A stretch of DNA of 64,000 bases from the NCBI RefSeq assembly GCF_036226685.1, contig NZ_CP109009.1, positions 3,348,001 through 3,412,000 of the forward strand, in the 5' to 3' direction. Source of the DNA: Streptomyces sp. NBC_00690. Lineage in GTDB: Bacteria > Actinomycetota > Actinomycetes > Streptomycetales > Streptomycetaceae. The notes beneath the pieces are model-generated. The model saw only the letters and a list, made by a program, of their open reading frames with translations. It was not told the origin of the DNA and ran no database searches. The position numbers were made by a program, and so were the translations under genes. Below, in pieces: positions 8,313-17,249 of the stretch. Each line of letters begins with the position of its first letter. Positions within the stretch are counted from its first letter, which is position 1.

Positions 8313-8969
8313 CTACGCTCGGGGTGTGCTGTCCCAGCGCCAAGTGGTCGGACGAGGACGCCCGGGCAGATCGGCGCGTCCGGTGGCCCACAACAGGGTG
8401 GGCCACCGATCCGTGGACCCCGGGGCATGCGGGAACAGCCGGTCGAGCACCCGCGAGCACAGATCGGCGGGTGGGCTCCAGGCCAGCCCGAGTCCTTGCG
8501 CCAGGTCATGCGTGTGCACCAGGGTCTCCACGATCCCCATCGCGGCGAAGCCCTCGGCATCCGAGACGCCGTGCACGTGGTAGGCGCGCACCTGCGGCGA
8601 CGTGGTGCGCACCATCGCGACCAGCAGCGCCCCACTGGCCTCCAGCACCTGTAGCAGCCCGGCGGGCCCCGCCGTACGGTCCGCGTGAACGACATTCGCC
8701 GGGCCGCCGGGCCGTCGGCTCTCCCATACGAAGGGCACCTCGCCCTCCAAGGGCGGTGTCCTGGGACCCATCTGGGCGGCATACGCGAAGAGGTCGTCGC
8801 TGAGGTGCTCGACGGTCTCCCAGCAGTCCCATTCCAGTGAACCGGCCTTGCCGCCCCACGCCAGCGGGGGCGCCCCGCGAAGGACTGCCACCGCTAGCTG
8901 CACCGCACGGTCGAGATCGTCCGCGGTGACGGGGTGCCGGACAGGGCCAATCGCAGCTGATCGGGACAT
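8313..8969 (-). CDS. DinB/mycothiol-dependent maleylpyruvate isomerase-like protein
   Basis: About 218 aa, with a four-helix DinB-like N-terminal region. It carries WDCWETVEHLSDDLFAYAAQ and, further on, GIVETLVHTHDLAQGLGL, which holds the histidine-rich metal site (HTHD) of the maleylpyruvate isomerase/DUF664 group. Many actinobacterial members use mycothiol, but none of that can be verified here. It starts at the ATG at 8969 or at 9005. It converges with the oxidoreductase. Substrate unknown. Confidence 0.75.
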   Translation of the reverse strand: MSRSAAIGPVRHPVTADDLDRAVQLAVAVLRGAPPLAWGGKAGSLEWDCWETVEHLSDDLFAYAAQMGPRTPPLEGEVPFVWESRRPGGPANVVHADRTAGPAGLLQVLEASGALLVAMVRTTSPQVRAYHVHGVSDAEGFAAMGIVETLVHTHDLAQGLGLAWSPPADLCSRVLDRLFPHAPGSTDRWPTLLWATGRADLPGRPRPTTWRWDSTPRA

Positions 8970-9080
8970 GGCGAGACCGTACCGCGCCCCGTCGACGGCC
9001 CTCAACGATCACGGGCGGGCAACCCGGCGCATCCATCCGCCCCACACCACTGGTCACCGGGGACCCGGCCGGTGCCCGCC

Positions 9081-9818
9081 TCACAGGACGGAGTTCACGG
9101 CGCCCGCCACCGGGGCGTCCCGGTAGAGCACGGCGCGTTCCACCGCGGACCACAGGGTGGAGGTGACGACGTACAGCGCGGCGGCCAACGGCACCACCGC
9201 CACCGTGATCAGCGTCGCGAAGGACAGCAGGGGCAGCACCGAGCTCATGGCGCCCATCCCGGGCAGCGCGTCCTGTTGCGCGGGTGCCGCCGCCAACTGC
9301 TGCTTGGTGCGGCGGTAGTTGAACACGGAGACCGCGGTGACGATCGCGAAGAGGACGAGATAGACCAGCCCGGCGTCCCCCCAGGGACCGCCCTGCCCCA
9401 GAGCGTCGCTCCAGCGGTCGGCGAGCGGTGCGGCCAGCAGTGTGTGACTCAGCAGTCCATTGGGTTCGCCGCCGATGTGGGAGCTGGAGAACAGGTAGTA
9501 CATCAGGAAGAACGCGGGCAGTTGGAGCAGGCTGGGCAGGCAGCCGGCCAGCGGAGAGGTCCCCTCCTGCGCGTACAGCTTGGTCAGGGCCTCTTGCAGC
9601 CGCTCCGGGTTCTTCGCATGCCGGGTGCGCAGTTCGGCGATGCGCGGGGCAAGTTTGACCTTGGCCTGCTGGCCGCGGGCGGCGGCGCGGGACAGGGGAT
9701 GGACCGCGAGCCGCACCAGAGCCGTGAAGAGGATGATCGCGGCGGCCGTGGCCGAGGTGTGGAACAACGGTTGCAGCAGGTCGGCCAAGCGCTCGACCAA
9801 GCTGGCGAAAACGGACAT
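9081..9818 (-). CDS. YidC/Oxa1/Alb3 family membrane insertase, second copy type
   Basis: A 245-aa membrane protein with the 60-kDa-inner-membrane-protein core: an N-terminal hydrophobic segment (AAIILFTALVRLAVHPLS) with the conserved Arg, then a charged cytoplasmic loop (KVKLAPRIAELRTRH), the LQLPAFFLMYYLF segment and C-terminal helices. It lacks a long periplasmic domain, as in Gram-positive YidC. Streptomyces carry a main yidC near oriC; this is a paralogue away from the rpmH-rnpA cluster. It is followed on the opposite side by a DUF6412 gene on the same strand, 93 bases upstream, suggesting an operon of two. Confidence 0.9.
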   Translation of the reverse strand: MSVFASLVERLADLLQPLFHTSATAAAIILFTALVRLAVHPLSRAAARGQQAKVKLAPRIAELRTRHAKNPERLQEALTKLYAQEGTSPLAGCLPSLLQLPAFFLMYYLFSSSHIGGEPNGLLSHTLLAAPLADRWSDALGQGGPWGDAGLVYLVLFAIVTAVSVFNYRRTKQQLAAAPAQQDALPGMGAMSSVLPLLSFATLITVAVVPLAAALYVVTSTLWSAVERAVLYRDAPVAGAVNSVL

Positions 9819-9911
9819 GGGGGAGCCCTCCGAGGGGTCTCGTCGTGCCGGAAGTGATGGCTGTCGGCAGGACGAACCGCGTAGGGGGAAAGACGAGGAA
9901 CCGTGGAGCTG

Positions 9912-10238
9912 CTACGCGGCCGTCGGAAGGGCGCGCCCCGGGGCCCGGGGCCTGGTGCGCCCCTTGGCGTCGGGATCACGCTGCGGCAGGAAGGCGGTCC
10001 GCTGCTCTCGATCGCGCAGGGCCGTCCGCACCCGAGTACGGGGGACGACCGGGGCGCAGCGTGCGCTGATGACGGCGCACACGACGAGGGCTGAGCCGGC
10101 CGCTGCGGTGGCGGTCGCGGCCAGGGCGACGGTGGCGGAGAGGCTGCTGCCGTCCGCGATCAAGAACTCCAGGACGAACAGGAGGGCCAGTACCGCGGGC
10201 TGGAGTTGGCGTGCGGAACGACGGATGACACCGTTCAC
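9912..10238 (-). CDS. DUF6412-type small membrane protein
   Basis: A 108-aa protein with two hydrophobic spans (AVLALLFVLEFLIA and VALAATATAAAGSALVVCAVI) and a basic C-terminal tail ending in RTRVRTALRDREQRTAFLPQRDPDAKG. This matches a short actinobacterial family found next to the second YidC copy. It lies upstream of, and on the same strand as, the insertase, so the two probably act together. The cytoplasmic tail could contact ribosomes or the insertase. No enzymatic motif is visible. Confidence 0.7.
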   Translation of the reverse strand: MNGVIRRSARQLQPAVLALLFVLEFLIADGSSLSATVALAATATAAAGSALVVCAVISARCAPVVPRTRVRTALRDREQRTAFLPQRDPDAKGRTRPRAPGRALPTAA

Positions 10239-10575
10239 ACCTGCCTCCTCCGCTGCTCGTCGTACTGCCCGTTATACAGGACCCTGATGAGGGCGGGCAG
10301 GTTGCCCGACTCCCATCGCCCTCGCCGCGGTCATCGGTGGGGCCGCTCACCACGGAGAGCCGGTGTGACCGCGGTGCTTCCGCGCCCGGTGTGCACACCC
10401 TGGCCCCCGCCCGGTGTGGAAGGAGGTGGGCCCATCCGCCCGGCCCGCCGGGAATGGTGTCCCCTGCAACGTATGGGACGGGGGTGATAGCACTGAAGTC
10501 AACACCCGTGCACCTCCCCGGGGGAGTGCCCTACGCCACTCCTCCCCACCCCCGTACGGCAGTACGGTGTTCAGC
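10239..10575. other. Divergent intergenic region (337 bp)
   Basis: It separates the DUF6412/YidC pair (minus) from the SEC-C protein (plus). A minus-strand -10-like TATAAC (plus positions 10271-10276) is the only visible promoter element. No gene is supported. Confidence 0.4.
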
Positions 10576-11583
10576 ATGCGCCCCGACACGCCCGCCGATC
10601 ACACTGCCGAAGCCGAGCGCCTGCTGCGTACCGCGACGCAGTACCCGCAGGACAACGAACCGCTCCTCCTCCATGCCGCAGCCCATTTGGAACTGGCCGG
10701 GGACCGCGAACGTGCCTCCACCCTCTACGACAGCCTCCTGGCGTCCGGGCCCGAGCACCCCCTGCTGGTGAAGGCGTTCCAGGCGGCGAACCTCTGGGAG
10801 TACGGGCACGAGGCCGAGGCCCGGGCCCTGATCGCGGGCATCCGCGCCGCCGCTCCCAGCGATCCGGCACCGTGGGAGATCGTGGCGGAGACACTGGAGA
10901 CCCACGACGAACTCGAAGCGTCACACGACTGCTTCACCACCGCTCTGACCCTGCTCCTCACCCCGGACGAGGAGGAAGTCCCGTACGAGATGCAGGCCCT
11001 GCTCAACGGCCGTCATCGGGTCCGCCGGCTGCTGGGTCGCCCCCATGACGAATGGGACCTGCTCGCGGACCGGGTGCACACGGCCCAGGCGCCCATCTCC
11101 CTCGACGAGCTGCACGACCCCAAACGCCTGTGGTCCCTGGGCTCGGAGAACCCCGCCGAACTACGCGCCGAGATCGCCCGACTCCGCTCCGAGCTCGGCT
11201 CCTACCGGTCGGCGCTCTCGCGGCCCTTCCCGGTGGCCGTACTGCACTGGCCGGAGGCGGAGTTGCGGGAGTTGCTGACGGGCTACCCGGTCCTGACGGT
11301 GGAGTATCCGACGCACGCGGACCATCTGACGGGCATCGAGGCGTCGCTGCGTGACTTGGCGTCGACGGGCACGGGCAATCTCGGCATCGTGACGGGCACG
11401 GTCCCCTCGTACGAGGCGTTCGCCGCATCCGAACAGTCGTCGCCGGCCCATGCGGACCTGCTGCCGCAGTACGCGACGACGCTGGCCGCCCGGGGGCGCG
11501 CGGTGGCCTGGCCGCCCGCGAAGGGTGCCTCCTGCTGGTGCGGCTCGACCGTGGCGTACCGGGAGTGTCACGGCGCGCAGTAG
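10576..11583 (+). CDS. TPR-like protein with C-terminal SEC-C zinc motif
   Basis: A 335-aa soluble protein. Residues 1-150 contain helix pairs of tetratricopeptide type (HAAAHLELAGDRERASTLYDSLLA). The C-terminus carries a SEC-C motif, CWCGSTVAYRECHG, the zinc-binding pattern also found at the end of SecA. The middle region (about 180-300) is unique to actinobacterial homologues. The SEC-C motif suggests binding to another protein or nucleic acid, but no function is established. The ATG at 10576 is chosen over upstream GTG starts because the family begins near MRPDTPADH. Confidence 0.8.
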   Translation: MRPDTPADHTAEAERLLRTATQYPQDNEPLLLHAAAHLELAGDRERASTLYDSLLASGPEHPLLVKAFQAANLWEYGHEAEARALIAGIRAAAPSDPAPWEIVAETLETHDELEASHDCFTTALTLLLTPDEEEVPYEMQALLNGRHRVRRLLGRPHDEWDLLADRVHTAQAPISLDELHDPKRLWSLGSENPAELRAEIARLRSELGSYRSALSRPFPVAVLHWPEAELRELLTGYPVLTVEYPTHADHLTGIEASLRDLASTGTGNLGIVTGTVPSYEAFAASEQSSPAHADLLPQYATTLAARGRAVAWPPAKGASCWCGSTVAYRECHGAQ

Positions 11584-11851
11584 TCCTGCGCGCCGAGGCG
11601 ACCGCGATCGAACGGTGGCGGGGCGGGTGCTCACACCGCGGCCGGGCGATGAGTAACGGCTCGTTCGGGCCGCCCGCCACCAGCGCTCAACCCGCCATCA
11701 ACGCTCAACGCGGCGGCTGGTCGGGCGGCCCGCCACCGGCGCTGAGCACGGCCGTGCGCCCTTGGCGTACTCCGGGGCACCTTCCTTGGTAGCCGGGTGC
11801 GTGGTCGATGTCGGGACGGCCGACGAACGTCGGTCACGCACGCGGCAGCCC

Positions 11852-13534
11852 TCAGCCGCCCAGTGCGTGCGCGACCGAATAGATCACCAGCCCGGCCAGG
11901 GCACCCACCACCGTGCCGTTGATCCGGATGAACTGGAGGTCCCGGCCGATGTGGGCCTCGATCTTCCGGGAGGTGTGCTCGGCGTCCCAACCGGCGACGG
12001 TGTCGGAGATCAACGAGGTGATCTCGCCGCGGTAGGTCGTCACCACGTACACCGCGGCGTCCTCGACCCATCCGTCCACCTTGCGCTGGAGCCGCTCGTC
12101 CGTCGCCAACCGGGCGCCCAGGGAGAGCAGCGAGGCCCGCGCCCTCAGCCGCAACTCGCTGCGGTCGTCCTCCGCAGCCGAGATGATCATGGCGCGTACG
12201 GAGGACCACGCGGAGGCGATCACGTCCTGCACCTCGGAGCGGGCGAGCAGGTCCGACTTCATCCGCTCCACGCGGGCGCGGGTGTCCGTGTCCGACTGGA
12301 GGTCCGAAGCGAAGTCCGTCAGGAAACGGTCGATCGCACCACGGGCCGGATGGCCCGGCATGTCACGCATCTCGGTCACGAAGCGCAGCAATTCCCGGTA
12401 GACCCGCTCGCCCACCTTGCGATCGACGAAGCGCGGGGTCCAACCAGGGGCCCCGCCCTCCACCGCGTCCATCACCGAGTCCGAGTGGGTGACCAGCCAG
12501 TCATGGGCACGGGCGCAGATCAGGTCCACCGCGCGGTGATGGGCACCGTCCGCGACGACCTTCTCCAGGGTCTTGCCGACGCCGGGGGCGACCTCGACGC
12601 TGTTGGCTCGCCGGGTGATGGCCTCGCCGACCACCGCCTGCACATCGGAGTCGCGAAGGACCGTCAGTGCGCCGCGCAGGGCGGTGGAGACCTCGGCCGT
12701 CACCCGGTCCGCGTGGGCGGGCTCGGCGAGCCAGGCACCGAGCCGAGCGCCGATGCCGACGGCACGCAGCCGGGCGCGCACCACGTCCTCCGAGAGGAAG
12801 TTCTCCCCGACGAAGGAGCCGAGCGAGGCGCCGAGCTGGTCCTTCTTGTTCGGGATGATCGCCGTGTGGGGAATGGGGATGCCCAGGGGGTGGCGGAACA
12901 GCGCCGTGACCGCGAACCAGTCGGCGAGCGCGCCGACCATGCCGGCCTCCGCGGCGGCTGCGACATAGCCCGCCCAGGGGCCGGCGCCCGAGTTCTTCGC
13001 CCAGGTGGCGAGCGCGAAGACGACGGCGACGAGGACCAGCAGACCGGTGGCGGTCACCTTCATCCGCCGCACTCCGCGCTGCTTCTCCTCGTCGGCCTCG
13101 GTGTACGCGAAGGAGGGCAGACCGCTGCGACGCGGCGCACCCCCGGTGGCCTTGTTCGCGGCGGGTGGCGCCGCTGCTGCTGTCGCCCCTGAAGACCCAG
13201 ACGGCTCAGACGGCTCAGACGGTCCAGACGGCGCCGAAGGACCAGGCGCCCCCGAAGAACCAGGCGGCGGTTCACCACCCGTACCCCGACGGGCGTCCGG
13301 AGCGGAACCCTCGACTGCCCGGGGTTCACCCGGCCGACCCGGAACCGCCATGGATTCTTGACCAGAACCAGAACCAGAACCAGAACCGGAGTCCGCAGAT
13401 GGGTCCGGACCGGATTGCGTCGGGTCACCCCCGTCGCGCTCTCGCCGGCCGGAGTTCTCACCCGCCCCGGGCGACTCAGCCGCCCCCTCCGACGCCGGAT
13501 CCGGATCCGGTTCTTCCCGATCTGTGCTGTTCAT
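11852..13534 (-). CDS. DUF445 membrane protein with long disordered N-terminus
   Basis: About 560 aa. Residues 1-150 are low-complexity and rich in Gly, Ser, Pro, Glu and Asp, including GSGSGSGSGQ and a run of PSEP/SGSS units. A membrane segment (ATGLLVLVAVVFALATWA) and the DUF445 domain follow: GALADWFAVTALFRHPLGIPIPHTAIIPNKK, extended helices, and a final hydrophobic span. The family is widespread and uncharacterised. The encoding DNA for the disordered part holds short tandem repeats (for example CAGAAC units at 13361-13386), so its length may vary between strains. The ATG at 13534 follows GTGGAG. Confidence 0.85.
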   Translation of the reverse strand: MNSTDREEPDPDPASEGAAESPGAGENSGRRERDGGDPTQSGPDPSADSGSGSGSGSGQESMAVPGRPGEPRAVEGSAPDARRGTGGEPPPGSSGAPGPSAPSGPSEPSEPSGSSGATAAAAPPAANKATGGAPRRSGLPSFAYTEADEEKQRGVRRMKVTATGLLVLVAVVFALATWAKNSGAGPWAGYVAAAAEAGMVGALADWFAVTALFRHPLGIPIPHTAIIPNKKDQLGASLGSFVGENFLSEDVVRARLRAVGIGARLGAWLAEPAHADRVTAEVSTALRGALTVLRDSDVQAVVGEAITRRANSVEVAPGVGKTLEKVVADGAHHRAVDLICARAHDWLVTHSDSVMDAVEGGAPGWTPRFVDRKVGERVYRELLRFVTEMRDMPGHPARGAIDRFLTDFASDLQSDTDTRARVERMKSDLLARSEVQDVIASAWSSVRAMIISAAEDDRSELRLRARASLLSLGARLATDERLQRKVDGWVEDAAVYVVTTYRGEITSLISDTVAGWDAEHTSRKIEAHIGRDLQFIRINGTVVGALAGLVIYSVAHALGG

Positions 13535-13663
13535 CCGCTCCACCCGTCCGCGCGTACCCGGTACGCATTGTCCCTACCTGAGGTACTCCCGGAGCGCATC
13601 CTGAGTTCCCGAGACCCACCGGGCGAACAACGGCACCGCCCCACCACCGGTGACGACGGAACC

Positions 13664-14359
13664 TCAGCCCAGCTCCTTGCGGGGGCGGTCCTCGCCGCCG
13701 CCCTGCTCCAGCCGCTCGCGCTCGGCGGCGCGCTCCGCCTTCAGCCGCTGCTTCTCGGCCTTCGTCCGCTTCCGCTCCACACCGACCCCGCCCATCAGCG
13801 CGAACCCGGTGATCCGCACCCGTGGCGCCGAGGGATCGGGAGCCTGATCACCGCCGTGCTCACCAAAACCACCCATGAAGCCGAAGCCGTTGACCTCGAC
13901 ATTGAGGTCCGGCGGCACGACGACACTCACCCCACCCATGATCGCGAAGCAGCGGATCACCACATCGCGGTCCTCGAAATGCGCTTCGCGCAGATCGAGC
14001 TCACCGCCCCCCATCAAGGTGAAGGTGGTGAACAGCCGCGGCACCGTCCACGCCCCGCGCCGCCCGAACCCGCCCCAGAGCGCGAACGCGAACCTGGACG
14101 GGTCGACCGTACCGCCGATCCGCTCGGACCAGGACAGGGCACCCGACGACGCCACCGGGGCCACCACCGCGCCTGACGCGGACGGCAGATCGCTGACCAA
14201 CGGCTCCAACTCGCCGTGGGTACGCGCCCGATAGGCCGCGTCCAAACGCTCCTCGAACTCCTCCATCGTGAGACGCCCTTCCGCGACCGCCTCACGCAAC
14301 CGCTCGGCGACCCGCTCGCGCTCACTGTCCGAGGCCCGCATCTCAGGGAGTTCACTCAT
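13664..14359 (-). CDS. DUF1707 SHOCT-like protein with LiaF-type C-terminal domain
   Basis: A 231-aa protein. The N-terminal DUF1707 domain (ASDSERERVAERLREAVAEGRLTMEEFEERLDAAYRARTHGEL) is followed by a beta-helical domain. That domain repeats the FALMGG / FTLMGGGELDLREA pattern of the cell-wall-active antibiotic response (LiaF/VraT-like) family. The C-terminus is a charged helix (KRTKAEKQRLKAERAAERERLE). Such proteins are often linked to envelope stress sensing, though its own role is unproven. It lies 74 bases downstream of the ABC exporter operon on the same strand and could be its last gene. Confidence 0.82.
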   Translation of the reverse strand: MSELPEMRASDSERERVAERLREAVAEGRLTMEEFEERLDAAYRARTHGELEPLVSDLPSASGAVVAPVASSGALSWSERIGGTVDPSRFAFALWGGFGRRGAWTVPRLFTTFTLMGGGELDLREAHFEDRDVVIRCFAIMGGVSVVVPPDLNVEVNGFGFMGGFGEHGGDQAPDPSAPRVRITGFALMGGVGVERKRTKAEKQRLKAERAAERERLEQGGGEDRPRKELG

Positions 14360-14433
14360 ATGCACCAGTTTAGAGCCCGGCCCCGTACGGCCTCCGAGCG
14401 AACCGCACCCGTGCGATGAGGTTCCGCTCCCGG

Positions 14434-15405
14434 TCAACGCACCGTACGTTCCGAGTACATCTTGGCGATCACGGCCTCGATGTCCGGCTCGCGGATCGAC
14501 AGGTCCACCACCGGATACCGGGCGGCGAGCGCGGCCACCAACGGCGCCGCCGACTGGGCCGCCGGAAACGCCAACCACTGCCGGGGCCCCTCCACCCGTA
14601 CCGTCCGGGCCGCCTCGATCACCACCGGCGGCAACTCCCGCTCCAGATCGACCACCAGTGTCCGTTCGCTCTCGCCCACCTCGTGCAGACCCGCGAGAGC
14701 CCCGTCGTACATCAGCCGCCCGTGGTCGATCACCATCACCCGTCGGCACAGCTGCTCGATGTCGGTGAGGTCATGGGTGGTCAGCAGCACCGTCGTCCCG
14801 CGCTCGGCATTCAGGTCCCGCAGGAAGTCCCGAACCTTCGCCTTGGAGACCACATCGAGCCCGATCGTCGGCTCGTCGAGGTACAGCACCTCCGGATCGT
14901 GCAGCAGCGCCGCCGCGATGTCACCGCGCATCCGCTGGCCGAGCGACAACTGCCGCACCGGAACGTCCAGCAGCTCCCCCAGGTCCAGCAGCTCCACACA
15001 GCGGTCCATATTCTCCTTGAACCGCTGGTCCTCGATCCGATACATCCGGTGCATCAACCGGTAGGAGTCCTTCAGCGGAAGGTCCCACCACAGCGTCGTC
15101 CGCTGCCCGAACACCACCCCGATCCGTCGGGCCAAGCGGGTGCGCTCCCGCGCCGGGTCGATGCCCGCCACCCGCAGCCGCCCACCGCTCGGGGTGAGGA
15201 TCCCGGTCAGCATCTTGATCGTCGTCGACTTCCCCGCGCCATTGGGCCCGATGTAGCCCACCATCTCCCCCCGGGCCACGGTGAAAGTGATCCCGTCCAC
15301 CGCGCGCACCTGCTTCTTCTCCCGGCGCAGCAGACCGGCACGGCGGAAGGTGTCGAAGACCTTCTCCACCCCGTCCAACTCGATCAAAGCGTCCATGCTC
15401 GGCAT
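14434..15405 (-). CDS. ABC-2 exporter ATP-binding protein
   Basis: A 323-aa ATPase with Walker A GPNGAGKST, signature LSLGQRMRG, Walker B VLYLDEPTIGLD and the switch His in LLTTHD. The FGQRTTLWWDLP Q-loop is typical of the subfamily paired with two 6-TM permeases. It drives export of an unknown substrate through the permeases encoded immediately upstream. The ATG at 15405 overlaps the stop of the preceding gene as TGATG, which supports this start and implies translational coupling. Confidence 0.92.
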   Translation of the reverse strand: MPSMDALIELDGVEKVFDTFRRAGLLRREKKQVRAVDGITFTVARGEMVGYIGPNGAGKSTTIKMLTGILTPSGGRLRVAGIDPARERTRLARRIGVVFGQRTTLWWDLPLKDSYRLMHRMYRIEDQRFKENMDRCVELLDLGELLDVPVRQLSLGQRMRGDIAAALLHDPEVLYLDEPTIGLDVVSKAKVRDFLRDLNAERGTTVLLTTHDLTDIEQLCRRVMVIDHGRLMYDGALAGLHEVGESERTLVVDLERELPPVVIEAARTVRVEGPRQWLAFPAAQSAAPLVAALAARYPVVDLSIREPDIEAVIAKMYSERTVR

Positions 15406-16322
15406 CAGCTCCCTGTACTGCGGTACGAACGAAGGCCGGCCCGCCACGCCAGCAGGGCGAGCCAGCAGCAGACGGCCGCGACCAGCGGCGGCAGATAGGC
15501 CACCCAGTGCGGCACGTCGAGCGGATAAGGCCGCTCCAGCACCGCCAGAGCGGGCAACCAGTTGACGAAGGCGAGCGGCACCACGAAGGTCACCCCCCGC
15601 ACCAGATCCCCGCCGAAGACCGTCGGCGGGTACTGAAGGATGGTGTTGCCGCCGTAGGTGACGGCGTTCTGCACCTCGGACGCGTCCTGCGCCCAGAACT
15701 GGAAGGCCGCACCGGCGACGAACACCGCGGAGAAGATCACCGCCCCGCTGAGCACCATCATCGGAACCATCAGCACCTTCAACGGGGACCAGTCCACGTC
15801 CACCGACGCCAGGCCATAGCCGAGGACCACCAACCCCTGGGTGATCCGACCGACCCTGCGCAGCGCGAACCGGTCGGCCGCCACCTGCGCGAGCACGGGC
15901 GCGGGCCGCACCAACAACGTGTCCAACGTGCCGTCCCGCACCCGCCGCCCGAGGCGCTCCGTCGATCCCATGAACAGGTCCGACAGACCGAAGGACGTCG
16001 CCGCGGCACCGTAGAGGAAGGCGATCTCCGCCAACCCGTAGCCGCCGAGGGAATCGATGTGCACGAACATCAGCAAGATGGCGAGGAAATCAAAACCGGT
16101 GATCGCGAAGCTGGTGATCACCGTCAGCACGAAGGACGCCCGGTACGCCATCGTCGAACGCACCCACATCGCCACGATCAACCAGTAGGCGCGCAGCCCA
16201 TCGACCGCCCCAGCCCACCGCCCCTGCCGCTCCCACGGATCCAAGGGCCCCAGGGACGCCCGTACGTCTTCGTCCTCGTCCTCCGGGCCGAGGACGAGCG
16301 ACGTCCGCGACGACTCACCCAC
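15405..16322 (-). CDS. ABC-2 family permease subunit 1
   Basis: A 305-aa integral membrane protein with about six hydrophobic segments after a charged N-terminus (EDEDEDVRASLGPLDPWERQG). The region RVRDGTLDTLLVRPAPVLAQVAADRF matches the conserved cytoplasmic loop of ABC-2 type permeases of this actinobacterial set. The GTG at 16322 starts within the end of the upstream permease gene (8-base overlap GTGGGTGA). An ORF open further upstream is only that gene in another frame. It pairs with the other permease and the ATPase. Confidence 0.87.
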   Translation of the reverse strand: MGESSRTSLVLGPEDEDEDVRASLGPLDPWERQGRWAGAVDGLRAYWLIVAMWVRSTMAYRASFVLTVITSFAITGFDFLAILLMFVHIDSLGGYGLAEIAFLYGAAATSFGLSDLFMGSTERLGRRVRDGTLDTLLVRPAPVLAQVAADRFALRRVGRITQGLVVLGYGLASVDVDWSPLKVLMVPMMVLSGAVIFSAVFVAGAAFQFWAQDASEVQNAVTYGGNTILQYPPTVFGGDLVRGVTFVVPLAFVNWLPALAVLERPYPLDVPHWVAYLPPLVAAVCCWLALLAWRAGLRSYRSTGS

Positions 16323-17115
16323 CCTGCACCACCACCCTGCGCGTCGCCGCCGTCTGCACCAACCGCCCGAGCGCCAGCAGGGCCAACGCCCAACCCGCCT
16401 GGAACGCGTACGCCTCCACCACGCCCCAACCGGTGCGCTGGCCGAGGAACACATCGGCCGGCACCTGCAACAGCGCCGACCAGGGCAGCGCCCGCGCCAC
16501 CTCGCCCAACACCCCGGGAAAGAGGGTCAGCGGCAGCAGCATCCCGGAGAAGAACATGCCCGCGAGCCAACTGAGCTGGGCCACCCCCGCACCGTCAAGC
16601 AGCCAGAACGCCGACAGCGCCACCAGGAACCGAAGGGCGAAGCTGACCACCAGAGCCAGGGCCACGCACCCCGAGAACGCCACCCAGGTCAACACCGAAC
16701 CGGGAAGCGCCAGATCGAACGCGAGAGCGCCGATCGCCATCGGAATGACCCCCCGGCCCACGAGCTGGAACAGCCCCCGACCGAGGTCGCACGCCAACCA
16801 CCACAGCTGGAGGTCGGCGGGCCGGTACAGATCGATGGCGATGTCACCCGTACGGATGCGCTCGATCAGCTCAACCTCGAACCCGCCGCCCATCAGGGCA
16901 CCCGCCGCCAGGAGCGCCTGCCCCAACCAGACATAGGTCACCGCCTGCGACACGTCGTACCCGCCCAACTGGGGACGCTCGTCCCACAGCGCGATGTAGG
17001 CGTACGCCATGATGAATCCGAAGACGGTATTGGTGAACACCCCCGCGGCCGTCGCCATGCGATAGGTCGCATATCGCCGAAACCAACCGACCAGAACGAC
17101 CCCGTAGAGTCGCAC
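16315..17115 (-). CDS. ABC-2 family permease subunit 2
   Basis: A 266-aa integral membrane protein with about six hydrophobic helices and the loop ERIRTGDIAIDLYRPADLQLWWLA, homologous to the VRDGTLDTLLVRP loop of its neighbour. The likely start is GTG 17115, preceded by GAGGGGTGAGGGC. It is first in the three-gene operon (permease, permease, ATPase), divergent from the PBP gene at 17250. No substrate can be assigned. Confidence 0.87.
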   Translation of the reverse strand: MRLYGVVLVGWFRRYATYRMATAAGVFTNTVFGFIMAYAYIALWDERPQLGGYDVSQAVTYVWLGQALLAAGALMGGGFEVELIERIRTGDIAIDLYRPADLQLWWLACDLGRGLFQLVGRGVIPMAIGALAFDLALPGSVLTWVAFSGCVALALVVSFALRFLVALSAFWLLDGAGVAQLSWLAGMFFSGMLLPLTLFPGVLGEVARALPWSALLQVPADVFLGQRTGWGVVEAYAFQAGWALALLALGRLVQTAATRRVVVQGG

Positions 17116-17249
17116 GCCCTCACCCCTCTTCCGTACGGCCTCAGCGCACGACACCAAAGCGCAAGACCGTAGCCCAATCGGGCCGACCGCCGCGACGCAA
17201 TAACGACGACGGTCCGGGAGATATCCGACTGAAAGTGCACTATGGGCAT

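Noticed and set aside
11762..13192. A 476-codon plus-strand ORF.
   Set aside because: Antisense of the DUF445 gene. Gly/Asp/Arg composition and no recognisable domain.
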